Source of the DNA: CAZBUK01 sp964495085
GTDB lineage: Bacteria > Bacteroidota > Ignavibacteria > T3Sed10-11
Length of the DNA stretch: 33,725 nucleotides
Assembly (NCBI GenBank): GCA_964495085.1
Contig: CAZBUK010000039.1
Location: forward strand, 1-33,725
Direction: 5' to 3'
Under the pieces are notes generated by a model. It did no database searches and was not told where the DNA came from. It saw only the letters and a list, made by a program, of their open reading frames with translations. This document shows positions 1-9,061 of this stretch, one piece after another. The translations under genes were made by a program, and so were the position numbers. Position 1 is the first letter of the stretch. Every line of letters starts with the position of its first letter.

Positions 1-451
1 GGTTGATATACTGATCGTACCAGGGGCGATGTCTGGTGAATGTGACGGGGATGAGCTTTCCTCGAGACACGGACGAGACATTCTCATCCAGAAGATCCTC
101 AAGAATATGATGCGTCAGCATGACGAGGAAGTGTCGGCCGGAAGACACAATGTAGCCGGTCCCGTCCGAATCCAGCTTCACGTACAGCCAATCGCCTTCT
201 TCCGGTAACGATTTTTCGGCGAGGCCGAGTTTCGATTTCAAACCATGGCCGCCGGTTGTGACACGCACCGTCCCCGGAGCAGGGAGGGAATCGCCCCATT
301 CTGTTTGAACGATCGATGCGCGGGTACAGATTTTCCGTATGAAGATGTCCGCTACCGTCGCATGGACGCCCGCATCGGACATGGGAAGTTCAATTTTTGT
401 CACGCGTTCGAGCGCCGCCCTGATCGTATTACCTCCTGCAACTGAAGACAT
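1..451 (-). CDS. Hydrolase-like protein, N-terminal part (paralogue of the gene at 24252-26630); runs off the window
   Basis: An open frame starts at ATG 451 and continues for 150 codons past the left edge, so only the N-terminus is seen. An AAGGA lies upstream of the ATG. The sequence aligns along its length with the N-terminus of the 793-residue protein at 24252-26630: both share a segment reading roughly W-L-Y-V-K-[LI]-D, then G-[TS]-G-Y-I-V-[SA]-S-G, and both end the segment with T-F-x-R-H-R-x-x-Y-D. There is no signal peptide. It follows the Asp-box gene by 50 bp and is the last visible member of the left operon. In the family this stretch resembles the N-terminal alpha/beta domain that precedes a TIM barrel in GH20/GH67-type enzymes. 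That is a fold-level impression, so no activity is claimed. Confidence 0.8.
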   Translation of the reverse strand, partial: MSSVAGGNTIRAALERVTKIELPMSDAGVHATVADIFIRKICTRASIVQTEWGDSLPAPGTVRVTTGGHGLKSKLGLAEKSLPEEGDWLYVKLDSDGTGYIVSSGRHFLVMLTHHILEDLLDENVSSVSRGKLIPVTFTRHRPWYDQYIN

Positions 452-501
452 ATATCCTGATTCCTTCTTATATAATTCAAAAGCGATTTATAATATGATG
501 A

Positions 502-2301
502 TTATTTATTCAAACACGGCGGAAAAATTGCCGGATCGACCCGTACCACCAGAACATCGTCCGAGTCGGGATCAACAGGCGTATAACCAACCAGCGTGTT
601 TCTCTGAAAATCACGGACTTCGACATACAGTATATAATCCCTTCCTCCGCTGAATACCGCCCCTGGAATAGAGAGACACCCGTCGAGACTGCTCTCCCAG
701 TTTCCTGACCAGAGCGGTTCGCTGCGGTTGCATGGATAATTACTTGTTACGAGCTGAAGACTCACATAGGGTGGACGTCTGTAGAGCGGATCGACCAAGG
801 TATCCTGGAAAAAAACATCACCCACGATTTTAACCCGCAACTTCGCATGTGAAGGATCGGTATTTGATTTACAGACAGGATCCCGCGGAGAGGGTGCGAT
901 GGCTGCCGCGTAAGAGACGGATTCGATATCCCACCGAAATCCTCCATCATAGCTTCGTATCACTCCCTTCGGCGTCCGGAGGCTCAATACCTGTGCGTCG
1001 GCGTCGTACCATATGCTGTCGCCCTCCTCATAGAGCAGCCATGACATAGGCAGCCAATCTTCTTTTTCAGTAACTTCCCGTCTGTACACAGCCGGCCTGC
1101 CCTCGACGAGAGCATACTGGAATTTTTTCTCGTCAATTTCGGCGTCCAGTATTTGCAGAATCTTCCGTTCTGGAAATCCGTTGTTGACGGCAATCCATGA
1201 CTCACCTCCGTCGAATGATTTATAAATGCCAATGTTTGTACCCGCATACACTATATTCGTCCGATGCGGATCGACCGCAAAGGTTCTGGCGAATTCACAA
1301 GTTAACGTTTTCCCGACTTCCCGCCAGCTTAAGCCGCCGTCCAATGATTTCCAGTTCGAATAGTCGCTCCCGGTATACAGGACCTGCGGATTACCCGGTT
1401 CCATGGTAAGTCCCGATATCAGATACGCCCCGTAGTACGGCGTTCTGATCTGCGGTTCGATTCCTCTGCTCATCGATATCCAGCTCTTCCCACGGTTGTA
1501 CGACTTAAACAGACCCTGATGGTGCGTTCCGACAAATATTACATCCGGATCTTGCGGGTGAAACAGGATCTGATCCACTCTCCTGAATATCCCGGAGATC
1601 CATTCGTGTCTCCAGGTATCTCCCCCGTCGTCGCTCCGGTGAAGTCCTCCTTCCCAGCGTGCGCCGATAAGAATAGACCGGGGATCGTGGGGATTCACTG
1701 CAATCTTTTGAAATCTGCTGTACTCCCACAATTGTTCGGGATAGTCGCCGCTCCAGTTCTCATTTAGAAACGATCGGTAATTGAAAACCAGGTTCCAATC
1801 CGATTCGCCGTCCTGCTTTCTGTAGATACCCTCGGGAGCCAATACGAACAATCTGTCGGGATTCGAAGGGTCTATTACAAGATCGCAAATCGTGACCCCC
1901 GCCAACCCCGCTCTCTCCCAGTTTTCTCCGCCGTCTTCAGAGACCCAGAGACCGCTTCCGTTTCCGCCGCTGTACACTTTCAGATTATCCCCGGGATCGA
2001 TGACGACAACAAAAAATTGAAGAATGCCCGATTCCCGGTTGACGGCTTTCCACAGTAAACCGCCGTTCGTACTTTTAAACAAGCCTGCACCGATTGTCGC
2101 CGCAAAGAGGGTTTCCGGATTATGCCGATCGATTGCCAGCTGCTGAATGTATGCGGATGCAGGGAGTGTACGATCCGGCTGTTCTTCAGAATGGAGCGAG
2201 TCCAACATCGACGAACTCAAGATCGCATATACAAGCATGGTTGCGATCTTACCCCCTACAGTAAACATACGACCCGTGTACACCTTCATATCCGAAATCA
2301 T
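502..2301 (-). CDS. Exported Asp-box (BNR/VPS10-like) beta-propeller protein with C-terminal extension
   Basis: The 599-residue protein has about eight Asp-box hairpins of the form S-x-D-G-G-x-x-W, for example STNGGLLW, SEDGGENW, SDDGGDTW, SLDGGLSW, SFDGGESW and SYDGGFRW, spaced 40-70 residues apart. This is typical of sialidase, GH74 or sortilin-type propellers. A hydrophobic stretch near residues 18-32 suggests a signal peptide. No strong Shine-Dalgarno site marks the first ATG, so Met5 or Met12 could be the start. The last ~110 residues lack Asp boxes and look like a beta-sandwich of the kind found in exported proteins. It differs from the two short 7-blade paralogues at 23179 and 30408 in length and in the extra domain. 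I see no set of sialidase or GH74 catalytic residues, so binding or scaffolding at the cell surface is as likely as hydrolysis. Confidence 0.85.
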   Translation of the reverse strand: MISDMKVYTGRMFTVGGKIATMLVYAILSSSMLDSLHSEEQPDRTLPASAYIQQLAIDRHNPETLFAATIGAGLFKSTNGGLLWKAVNRESGILQFFVVVIDPGDNLKVYSGGNGSGLWVSEDGGENWERAGLAGVTICDLVIDPSNPDRLFVLAPEGIYRKQDGESDWNLVFNYRSFLNENWSGDYPEQLWEYSRFQKIAVNPHDPRSILIGARWEGGLHRSDDGGDTWRHEWISGIFRRVDQILFHPQDPDVIFVGTHHQGLFKSYNRGKSWISMSRGIEPQIRTPYYGAYLISGLTMEPGNPQVLYTGSDYSNWKSLDGGLSWREVGKTLTCEFARTFAVDPHRTNIVYAGTNIGIYKSFDGGESWIAVNNGFPERKILQILDAEIDEKKFQYALVEGRPAVYRREVTEKEDWLPMSWLLYEEGDSIWYDADAQVLSLRTPKGVIRSYDGGFRWDIESVSYAAAIAPSPRDPVCKSNTDPSHAKLRVKIVGDVFFQDTLVDPLYRRPPYVSLQLVTSNYPCNRSEPLWSGNWESSLDGCLSIPGAVFSGGRDYILYVEVRDFQRNTLVGYTPVDPDSDDVLVVRVDPAIFPPCLNK

Positions 2302-2360
2302 TTTATGTCGATATAAATTTTCTCTGAACGAAATTATTCCGCTACCGCAACAAACGATAA

Positions 2361-3836
2361 TTATCTCAAGCTCGCCGGATCGTCATGATTCGCCAACTCC
2401 CAGACTATCCGAAACGCAAACCTGGCGGTTTGCTGCATGAAATCCGGATCCATTTTATCGGCTGTATCCGTCGGCGTATGAATACCGATCGGAGGTCCGG
2501 TGAGCGCATAAAGGAATACCGACGGGATACCTTCTTCCGCAAAGAAATAGTGATCCGAATTGGGAGCATTGGGTCGTTTCAACAGCTCCGCCCCGATATA
2601 CTCCTCGTTGATGCTCCTGATCAGATTGAAAAAACCGGGGAAATTTTCTCCCCCGACTGCCATATATCCCGTACCGCCGCCGACGATATCCAGATTTAAC
2701 ATTGCTACCGTACTCCCGAGCGGACGAACCGGCTCACGTTCCACATAATACCGGGAACCGAGCAATCCCATTTCCTCTCCGGTGAATGCGATGAACAGAA
2801 TTGACCGCTTCGGCGAGAATCCGGATTCAGCCAACGTTGCCGTCAATCGTGCCGTTTCGAGCATGACGGCGATTCCACTTGCATTATCGTGTGCCCCGTA
2901 ATGCACATGCCCGGCTATTGTACCAACATGATCCGCGTGTGCACCGACGATCACATATTCGTTCCTCAATGATTCATCGGCTCCCTGCAGCACACCTATG
3001 ACGTTCACGGTTGCAGCGTTACTGTGAAAAATCGTTGCCACCTCGCCGGAAAGGGTCACGCCCCGGATTCTCCTGATGCCGCGGCGTAAAGCGCTCTGAG
3101 TTCTATTCCCGAGCAAACGGTCGATAACTTCCGGCGTCACCTGATAGATCGGCATGCCCTCCACCCCATAAGACGAGATTGTTCCCGATGTACCTCCGGG
3201 AACGATGAGCGCGGCAGTCCCTGCTTGCACAAATTGCGCAGCCATCTCCAGAATATGTCGCCGCGGCATCCCTCTTCGATCGTATGCGGAGATCGCGGTG
3301 TCGGGTTCGGGGAGCACAGCCGGCGGCACATAGATCGCCGCCATTCCGCGAATAACTTTAAGGTCGGATATCGAAACCGATGAGTCTACGATTACTAATG
3401 GTTTGTCGGTGAACCGTCCCGAGCCGCTGATACTCGATGGTATGAAATCTTCGAGGAGATTGAAATTCTTCGTTCTTCCTCCGATCGAAGCCCGTAGGGC
3501 CGCAGGTCCGGCGATCTGATTATAATCCACATCGAACCATTGGAAATATGAGGTATCCGATGCCCCGGGTCTCAGGTTGTACGATATCATCTTGTCTCTG
3601 ATATATGCCGACGCATCGAGCATCGACTGCAATCCGGTCGGTCTTCCTTCATACTTCGGGTCCGCGAGTTCGAATACATGTGTGACAACGGAGTCAGCGG
3701 ATGCATAGCCCATCGTTCGACCGAGATCCTTATCTGACGGTCCGCGGCTGCATCCTGCCGATACTAAGATTAGCAGAGAGATGAGAATGGTTGTGAATAT
3801 GCCGATTCGTTTATACAATATATATCCCGGATACAT
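2361..3836 (-). CDS. M28 family zinc aminopeptidase lipoprotein
   Basis: The 491-residue protein starts with a lipoprotein signal (hydrophobic residues 11-26, lipobox V-S-A-G-C, Cys29), so it should be membrane-anchored outside the cytoplasm. The C-terminal half carries the full two-zinc M28 set: GAHADH (His300, Asp302), AHDNASG (Asp317), TGEEMG (Glu354/Glu355), NLDIVGGG (Asp383) and IHTPTDT (His453). Residues ~130-280 look like a protease-associated insertion. Known M28 enzymes remove N-terminal residues from peptides, and some act as carboxypeptidases or glutaminyl cyclases. The gene lies 15 bp downstream of the ferritin-like gene and 59 bp upstream of the Asp-box gene. Together with the M14 gene at 11146 it suggests that the substrate includes peptide, for instance glycoprotein. 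Family assignment is firm and the substrate unknown. Confidence 0.92.
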   Translation of the reverse strand: MYPGYILYKRIGIFTTILISLLILVSAGCSRGPSDKDLGRTMGYASADSVVTHVFELADPKYEGRPTGLQSMLDASAYIRDKMISYNLRPGASDTSYFQWFDVDYNQIAGPAALRASIGGRTKNFNLLEDFIPSSISGSGRFTDKPLVIVDSSVSISDLKVIRGMAAIYVPPAVLPEPDTAISAYDRRGMPRRHILEMAAQFVQAGTAALIVPGGTSGTISSYGVEGMPIYQVTPEVIDRLLGNRTQSALRRGIRRIRGVTLSGEVATIFHSNAATVNVIGVLQGADESLRNEYVIVGAHADHVGTIAGHVHYGAHDNASGIAVMLETARLTATLAESGFSPKRSILFIAFTGEEMGLLGSRYYVEREPVRPLGSTVAMLNLDIVGGGTGYMAVGGENFPGFFNLIRSINEEYIGAELLKRPNAPNSDHYFFAEEGIPSVFLYALTGPPIGIHTPTDTADKMDPDFMQQTARFAFRIVWELANHDDPASLR

Positions 3837-3851
3837 TCCGTTGATTATCCT

Positions 3852-5093
3852 TTATTGGATGTTGTCTCTTCGGTCCGTCGTTTCACCAAACTTGACTCCG
3901 ACCGGGTGCCGGTTCGCAAGCACCGAGCGGGGGTATTCGAGGACTCTCTTTCTTCTTTCCGGATCATCCTTTGTGAGCGCATCCACCCAGTGGAGCCCAT
4001 ATTGGACATGCGTTACCTCATCGGCGAGGATATATTCGAGTACATGCACGGAAGCGGGATCGTCGGTTCTTTTAGCCTGCAGTATCCATTCACGGACATG
4101 CTTGCTGCTTTCTCTTTCAAATGTCATGTTCGACAGTGCGAGGCGTTCGAGTGGATCGGGACGATTCACATCCATCTCCCATCCCCAGAAATTAATCGGA
4201 TACATTCCCACGTATCCTCCCAGCTCCTCCAGCCGCCGTTGAATTATTTCAGCATGGCGGGCTTCATCCCATGCCTGACGTGCCATATCGAATCTCGTTT
4301 CCCATGGGAGATCCGGGAATTCGGCAAGAATCCGCCCCATTCGCTCCACCGTCACGAATTCGCTGTTCAACAGATCGTGCAGCAGATGCAGTTTTCCCTC
4401 GACTGTATCGAAAGACCATCCTTTTTCCGTATAGCCGGAGACATCGTCTGCGATCGTCCATCTGGCATCACGAACAGGCTGTAAACTATATTCGAATTCC
4501 TTGAGAAAGGTGTAAGAAGATGATTCCGGCACTCCGGGAGTGATGCCGCCGCAATCGGTCCATGCAGCTTCAAGCTCTTTCTGCCAGGTAAGATATTCCG
4601 GTTGCTTTCCTTCACGTTCCGGCATCAACCTGCTTATTACCTCCTCTCCCCACTCGATGTTGTCGCGCTCGGTCTCGATGATGCTCCTGAGAATCCGTTC
4701 CGTCGGCTCGTCCTCGGGAAGCGCGATAGACACGAGGTGATCCGACAACGCTTCCACCAGACCGGGTTTTAATATCCGGTACAAAGCAATCATACGCCGG
4801 ACTGAATCTTCTGCTTTCCAGATCTTTTCAAGCATTCGGACGAACGAATCGCTCGGCGCCACCAACTGGCGTTGTTTTCGACGTACCTTGAGTTCGGGCA
4901 ATCTCTTTCCAAGCAAATCGGCATGCACCATATCCTGATACATCTGCCGGCCGAAGGATACCTTTATTTCTGCCTCAGGTACGGATTGCGCCCACCCTCC
5001 CATTAACTCCACCATCTGGACCTTTGCATACCGGTAAATCGCGAGTCTCATCGCGTTCTCCTGCAAACCCATCTTATACCCGCTGTCAATCAT
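3852..5093 (-). CDS. Ferritin-like di-iron protein (DUF455-type)
   Basis: A 413-residue, mostly helical protein with no signal peptide. The C-terminal half has a complete four-helix di-metal pattern: Glu250, D-E-A-R-H (Glu277, His280), Glu328 on the next helix, and D-E-V-T-H (Glu359, His362). The N-terminal half is also helical, with a Glu-rich helix (I-I-E-T-E-R-D-N-I-E-W near 138-148), and may be a second ferritin-like unit. DUF455 proteins are ferritin-superfamily members without a settled function. The ATG at 5093 has GGAG six bases upstream, which fixes the start better than the internal Met8 or Met15. It sits between the GH38 gene (78 bp gap) and the M28 gene (15 bp gap). An oxygen-dependent oxidation or hydroxylation step is possible, but this is inference. 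Confidence 0.8.
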   Translation of the reverse strand: MIDSGYKMGLQENAMRLAIYRYAKVQMVELMGGWAQSVPEAEIKVSFGRQMYQDMVHADLLGKRLPELKVRRKQRQLVAPSDSFVRMLEKIWKAEDSVRRMIALYRILKPGLVEALSDHLVSIALPEDEPTERILRSIIETERDNIEWGEEVISRLMPEREGKQPEYLTWQKELEAAWTDCGGITPGVPESSSYTFLKEFEYSLQPVRDARWTIADDVSGYTEKGWSFDTVEGKLHLLHDLLNSEFVTVERMGRILAEFPDLPWETRFDMARQAWDEARHAEIIQRRLEELGGYVGMYPINFWGWEMDVNRPDPLERLALSNMTFERESSKHVREWILQAKRTDDPASVHVLEYILADEVTHVQYGLHWVDALTKDDPERRKRVLEYPRSVLANRHPVGVKFGETTDRRDNIQ

Positions 5094-5171
5094 AGAATAC
5101 TCCGGATTTTTGTCTCTAATCGAGAATGCATCATCATATATTGCATCTGGACTTCAAATTGTACAATTCGA

Positions 5172-7880
5172 TCACCTCTCCAGTTTGACGGTAGAGATTG
5201 ATCGTTCCTGTGACGTTAATTCTACCGAATTTCCATTGAGAATATTCATACCGGCGACAACTGTCTCATCGAGCCGAACCACGGATGCACGGTGTACCGT
5301 CTCTGCCGAAACGATCGATGCAAATCGGGGTGCATCACCCGGATTATACCACCGAAGAATAATCCCCGCACGATCTTCGCTCTCCTTACATGCACTGAAG
5401 ATACATCCGGTCATATCGGTTTTTAGCCATTGCTTTTTTAAATTCGTTTCGCCCTCTCCCTTTCCGGTCCAAACGAATGGCGGGGTTATATACGATTCGA
5501 CCTCCTGCAGCATCCGGTCCCACACAAACGGCTCTGAATCCGCTTGGGGCAATATCGAGTATTCGAACCGATGTTTCCCCCGACACTGTGCGCCCGGAGT
5601 CAGATTCTTCCATGCGGCTTCACCTCCTCTTCGGGTTTTTAAATCGCCGTATGATATCGATCCGACGCAACGAAGAAGCGTCAATGCCACTGTTCCCTGC
5701 CTGTCTCCGAAGACGTCGTACTCGGGTAATCCTTTCGATATGATAGTCAGACATCTTCCGTTGCCGCGAACTGTTACAAACTTCGACATAGGTGCATGGC
5801 GCGGCGGGATCTCGATCGGGAAATCTTTCTCTTTATAATTTATATGTTGCCTCTCTACTACCGCAAATGGAGTATCGGCGTAGCTCTTATTGTTTCGAAC
5901 ACCCGATGCAAAACATACGCGGAGTCGATGATCCTCGTTATTGTTATCCACCTCGGTCTCAATATCGAGCCGGCGCGAATCCGGCTTCAGCGTGGCAGCG
6001 CTCCTGATTACAAGCGGATGAAGTTTACCGGATCTCGATTTCCTGTTCGCTGTTGCGGAAACCGGTACTTTCAACGCATATTCCACAGTAATGGAAACCG
6101 AGAGAGAAGATTTCCGGATTTTTATCTTCGGCCGGGAGCCCGATGAATCTATAATCCGGTCTTTTTGAGGGGGACAATAATTATACTCGTCGCCGATATC
6201 TCCCCCGTCCTCAAATTTATTCAGGTCCCTGTATACCAAACCGGTTTCCTTATCAGTCATAACCAGCAGCCCGCGGGAGGTAACCTCGACTTTAAGGTAG
6301 CTATTTTCAATACTTCGATGACCTGTTCGCAGAGAGCTATCCCTGACATGCTTTCCTTTTTTGTTCCGATCTATCCGGTAACAGGTATATCCGAATGCGG
6401 GTATTTCATCCGCGAACAGCCTGACGGTGAAGCGCTCGACGGCCGTTTGTTTCGGGTAGCCGGCTTTCGAATATGAGATCCCGAATGTTTCTTCTCTTTT
6501 TAAAATTTCATACGGGACAGGCATACCTTCGGGATCGAGCAGGGTGAATGATCCGACGGGTTTTCGCTTCGCATCGATCTTGACATCGGGATTGAGGCCG
6601 ACGACGACGTCCTGAAGAAAGAAATCTATGTTTGCCTCGACGACCTCCGTTCTGTCAAACGGCGACATATTAAAAATATACAGACAGGTATCGTCTCTAT
6701 ATCCAGCAGCGGCGGCCGGAAGCAGATCGTTCAGACAAAACCTCTTTATTGTCTCCGCTATTTCATTCACTCGTTTGAAACGGGTCATCATTTCGTCGTG
6801 GACGCTGTCGATACTGGTTGCACAAATGCTGTCATGGGGATGGTTCTGCAATAGGGTCTTCCAGGCATGGGTGACCAGCGGCAACCGGGACTCGTTACCC
6901 GAAAGGACGCTCAGAGCATTCAGCGGTTCGATATACCGTTCGAGCAGATGCTGACACGCTGCATTCGCCTGTTTGATATACATTCGGCTCGAGTAGACGC
7001 CTCCCTGTACCGCGAACGCCTGATGAAACCCGAACCGCAGCTCTCCCGAGATTTCGGGGAGATCTGCAGCTTCCCGTTTCAACCGCTCGGTGTAAGCTAT
7101 CAGATTACTGTGCATGAATTCTACATCGTAACGATCCGAGAGGATCTGCAGCGCTTGAGGCAGCGACTTATCGGGCCAGTGATGATCGCCGCCGTTGAGC
7201 CAGAGCCGCTGACTTGTCGTGGCCCGTCGGTCGAGCTCCGAGCGGAGTCGTTCGAACAGTTCGATCACCTGATCCGGGTCCGCATCCCCGACATATCCGG
7301 CGCTGTACCCGAATTTCGACAGATGGGTCATAAGAACACCGGATCCGTCATGACCCTTCCAGAAATATTCGGACGTTTCCTGGCCGGGCTCTCCTCCGAA
7401 TCCGCGCCAGAGGATAACGTTGTCGATTCCGAAACCGGTTAAGATCGCCGGCATCATCGCGATATGGCTGAAGGTATCCGGCAGGTACCCCACGTTCATC
7501 CAGGCGCCCATATCCGAACATTCGTGTTTTCCGATGAGCAGATTTCTGACTGTTGACTCCGCACTCGTGAGAAATTCGTCCGCAAGCACATACCATGGAC
7601 CGACAAACAAGCGCCCTTCGCGAATGAGTGAGCGTAATTCATCTCTCCTATCTGGTCTGACCCGCAGATAATCCTCGAAGACAATTGCCTGGCCATCGAG
7701 CGTAAAGCATTTAAATCCGGGATTTGAGCGGAGAAGTTCCAGCAGGTCGTCGACGAGCATGACGAGCATGCCGCGGAATTCTTCAAAGCTCAGGTACCAT
7801 TCCCGGTCCCAATGCGTATGGGATACGACATGATATGTCGGCCGTGTATTGATTATTAATTCGCTGCGTTGCGTATCCAT
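5172..7880 (-). CDS. GH38 family alpha-mannosidase
   Basis: The 902-residue protein begins with the GH38 landmark HTHWDREW (zinc ligands His23 and Asp25). It continues with F-V-G-P-W-Y-V-L-A-D-E near 92-102 and Y-L-P-D-T-F-S, where Asp135 matches the family's catalytic nucleophile. Further on it has the conserved N-H-P-H-D-S-I-C segment holding another zinc ligand. A helical bundle and a large beta-rich C-terminal half follow, as in bacterial GH38 enzymes of 850-1050 residues. There is no signal peptide, so it should act in the cytoplasm on imported mannosides. Known GH38 members cleave alpha-mannosidic links, and a few prefer mannosylglycerate or phosphorylated mannosides. The ATG is 8 bp past the stop of the UROD-like gene and has no clear Shine-Dalgarno site, which suggests translational coupling. 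Confidence 0.93.
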   Translation of the reverse strand: MDTQRSELIINTRPTYHVVSHTHWDREWYLSFEEFRGMLVMLVDDLLELLRSNPGFKCFTLDGQAIVFEDYLRVRPDRRDELRSLIREGRLFVGPWYVLADEFLTSAESTVRNLLIGKHECSDMGAWMNVGYLPDTFSHIAMMPAILTGFGIDNVILWRGFGGEPGQETSEYFWKGHDGSGVLMTHLSKFGYSAGYVGDADPDQVIELFERLRSELDRRATTSQRLWLNGGDHHWPDKSLPQALQILSDRYDVEFMHSNLIAYTERLKREAADLPEISGELRFGFHQAFAVQGGVYSSRMYIKQANAACQHLLERYIEPLNALSVLSGNESRLPLVTHAWKTLLQNHPHDSICATSIDSVHDEMMTRFKRVNEIAETIKRFCLNDLLPAAAAGYRDDTCLYIFNMSPFDRTEVVEANIDFFLQDVVVGLNPDVKIDAKRKPVGSFTLLDPEGMPVPYEILKREETFGISYSKAGYPKQTAVERFTVRLFADEIPAFGYTCYRIDRNKKGKHVRDSSLRTGHRSIENSYLKVEVTSRGLLVMTDKETGLVYRDLNKFEDGGDIGDEYNYCPPQKDRIIDSSGSRPKIKIRKSSLSVSITVEYALKVPVSATANRKSRSGKLHPLVIRSAATLKPDSRRLDIETEVDNNNEDHRLRVCFASGVRNNKSYADTPFAVVERQHINYKEKDFPIEIPPRHAPMSKFVTVRGNGRCLTIISKGLPEYDVFGDRQGTVALTLLRCVGSISYGDLKTRRGGEAAWKNLTPGAQCRGKHRFEYSILPQADSEPFVWDRMLQEVESYITPPFVWTGKGEGETNLKKQWLKTDMTGCIFSACKESEDRAGIILRWYNPGDAPRFASIVSAETVHRASVVRLDETVVAGMNILNGNSVELTSQERSISTVKLER

Positions 7881-7888
7881 CGGTCGAT

Positions 7889-9043
7889 TCAGTTTAACCT
7901 GGAATCCAATAGTTCTGCGACATATGAAATGCGGTCGATATTGCCGGTAGGCGGCAATTCGTCCGAAACGCCGAGTATCAGGTTCGGAGCGAACAATTCT
8001 ATAAGCTGCTCGACGGTTTCCCGCAACTCATCAAGAGAGTAGTCGGGTTCGAACAATAATGCGGGTATTCCGTCGATCAGGATTTTCTCCCCGAGCGCCT
8101 CTTTCAGTTCGCGGAGTGTTACATCTCCCTGTGGAACGGGAGTCGGCGCTTCTATCGCATCGAAATGTAAATCACGGATAAACGGCAGTATCGGCTTGAG
8201 CGATCCGTCCATGTGAATGTGACAGTAGATTCCCTCTGCGTGCAGCTGCTCGATCCTTCGGTTGTAATACGGAAGATGATATTTTCTGAACAATCTCGGT
8301 GAAATGAGATTGGCGTCGATATTCTCGCCGAAGTTCGCAATTCGGACGGAAGATTTTCCGACGACCTCGATCATGCGATCGTCCCATGCACCGATGGCGT
8401 TCATCAACCCCTCCGTATGATCCGGATGCTCATGCAACATCATAACGGTCGTTTCAAGGCCCATATAATTGATGATGAGTCGCTGCAGTGGGGATCTCGG
8501 AAGCATGACGGTGACGACGCCGTCGCCGCCGAACTCCCGTTCTGCGATTTCATACGCCGTATGGTTAAAGGATAGCTTGGTATGTTCGAGCAAATATTCC
8601 ATAACGTGGAAATCATCCGTTTCTTTTATTGGAAACTCGACATGCTGGCCCTGCCGGAGTACTTCGGTCAGCGTACCTACGGGTGTAATCGATTCGATTG
8701 TTTTCTCCCCGTTTCCCGAATAGCTAGTCCGGACTGTGATTGAATCGCCGATCTCGTAGTCAATCAACCTGATTCCGAGAATTTCCTCGGGATACCGCGG
8801 AGAAACATTGAGAGCACGATAGACATCTATCATCCGCTTGCCTTTGAGTATCTCCGGGACATAGCCATTATACCCGGGGAAATTTTCATAGAACGATTTA
8901 ATCGAGGAGTCGTCTTGATATCCTTCGGGAGGAGAGTTCTGCAGCCCATTTCCGTAATACCAATAGTACAGCCTCGGCTGCCATACAATCCGGTCGCTCG
9001 GTTCTTTCCGGAAAACGCGTAAAATCCTATCTTTAGTCGTCAC
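7889..9043 (-). CDS. UROD/MtaA-fold protein, probable methyltransferase-like enzyme
   Basis: A 384-residue protein of the uroporphyrinogen decarboxylase superfamily. It opens with the usual T-x-K-D-R-I-L-R-V-F and has P-V-G-T-L-T-E-V near 121-128. It starts at GTG 9043, with GGA six bases upstream. True heme-pathway UROD is unlikely: no other tetrapyrrole gene is present, and corrinoid-type methyltransferases share the fold. In MtaA/MtbA-type enzymes zinc is held by H-x-C plus a distant Cys. Here the matching site reads C-H-I-H-M-D-G (Cys274, His275, His277) and the later Cys position reads S-D-E-L-P-P (Asp361, Glu362). The metal site is therefore altered. It lies between the Gfo/Idh and GH38 genes with 18 and 8 bp gaps, so a role in glycoside catabolism is likely, but the reaction is unknown. 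Confidence 0.82.
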   Translation of the reverse strand: MTTKDRILRVFRKEPSDRIVWQPRLYYWYYGNGLQNSPPEGYQDDSSIKSFYENFPGYNGYVPEILKGKRMIDVYRALNVSPRYPEEILGIRLIDYEIGDSITVRTSYSGNGEKTIESITPVGTLTEVLRQGQHVEFPIKETDDFHVMEYLLEHTKLSFNHTAYEIAEREFGGDGVVTVMLPRSPLQRLIINYMGLETTVMMLHEHPDHTEGLMNAIGAWDDRMIEVVGKSSVRIANFGENIDANLISPRLFRKYHLPYYNRRIEQLHAEGIYCHIHMDGSLKPILPFIRDLHFDAIEAPTPVPQGDVTLRELKEALGEKILIDGIPALLFEPDYSLDELRETVEQLIELFAPNLILGVSDELPPTGNIDRISYVAELLDSRLN

Positions 9044-9061
9044 ATTGTTTCCGAACGCCTG

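Noticed and set aside
5110..5838. A 242-codon plus-strand frame over the end of the GH38 gene
   Set aside because: It lies opposite a confident GH38 reading frame and has no recognisable features.
7889..9043. UROD-like gene as true heme-pathway uroporphyrinogen decarboxylase
   Set aside because: No other tetrapyrrole gene is nearby, it sits within a sugar operon, and its site residues resemble the methyltransferase branch more than hemE.
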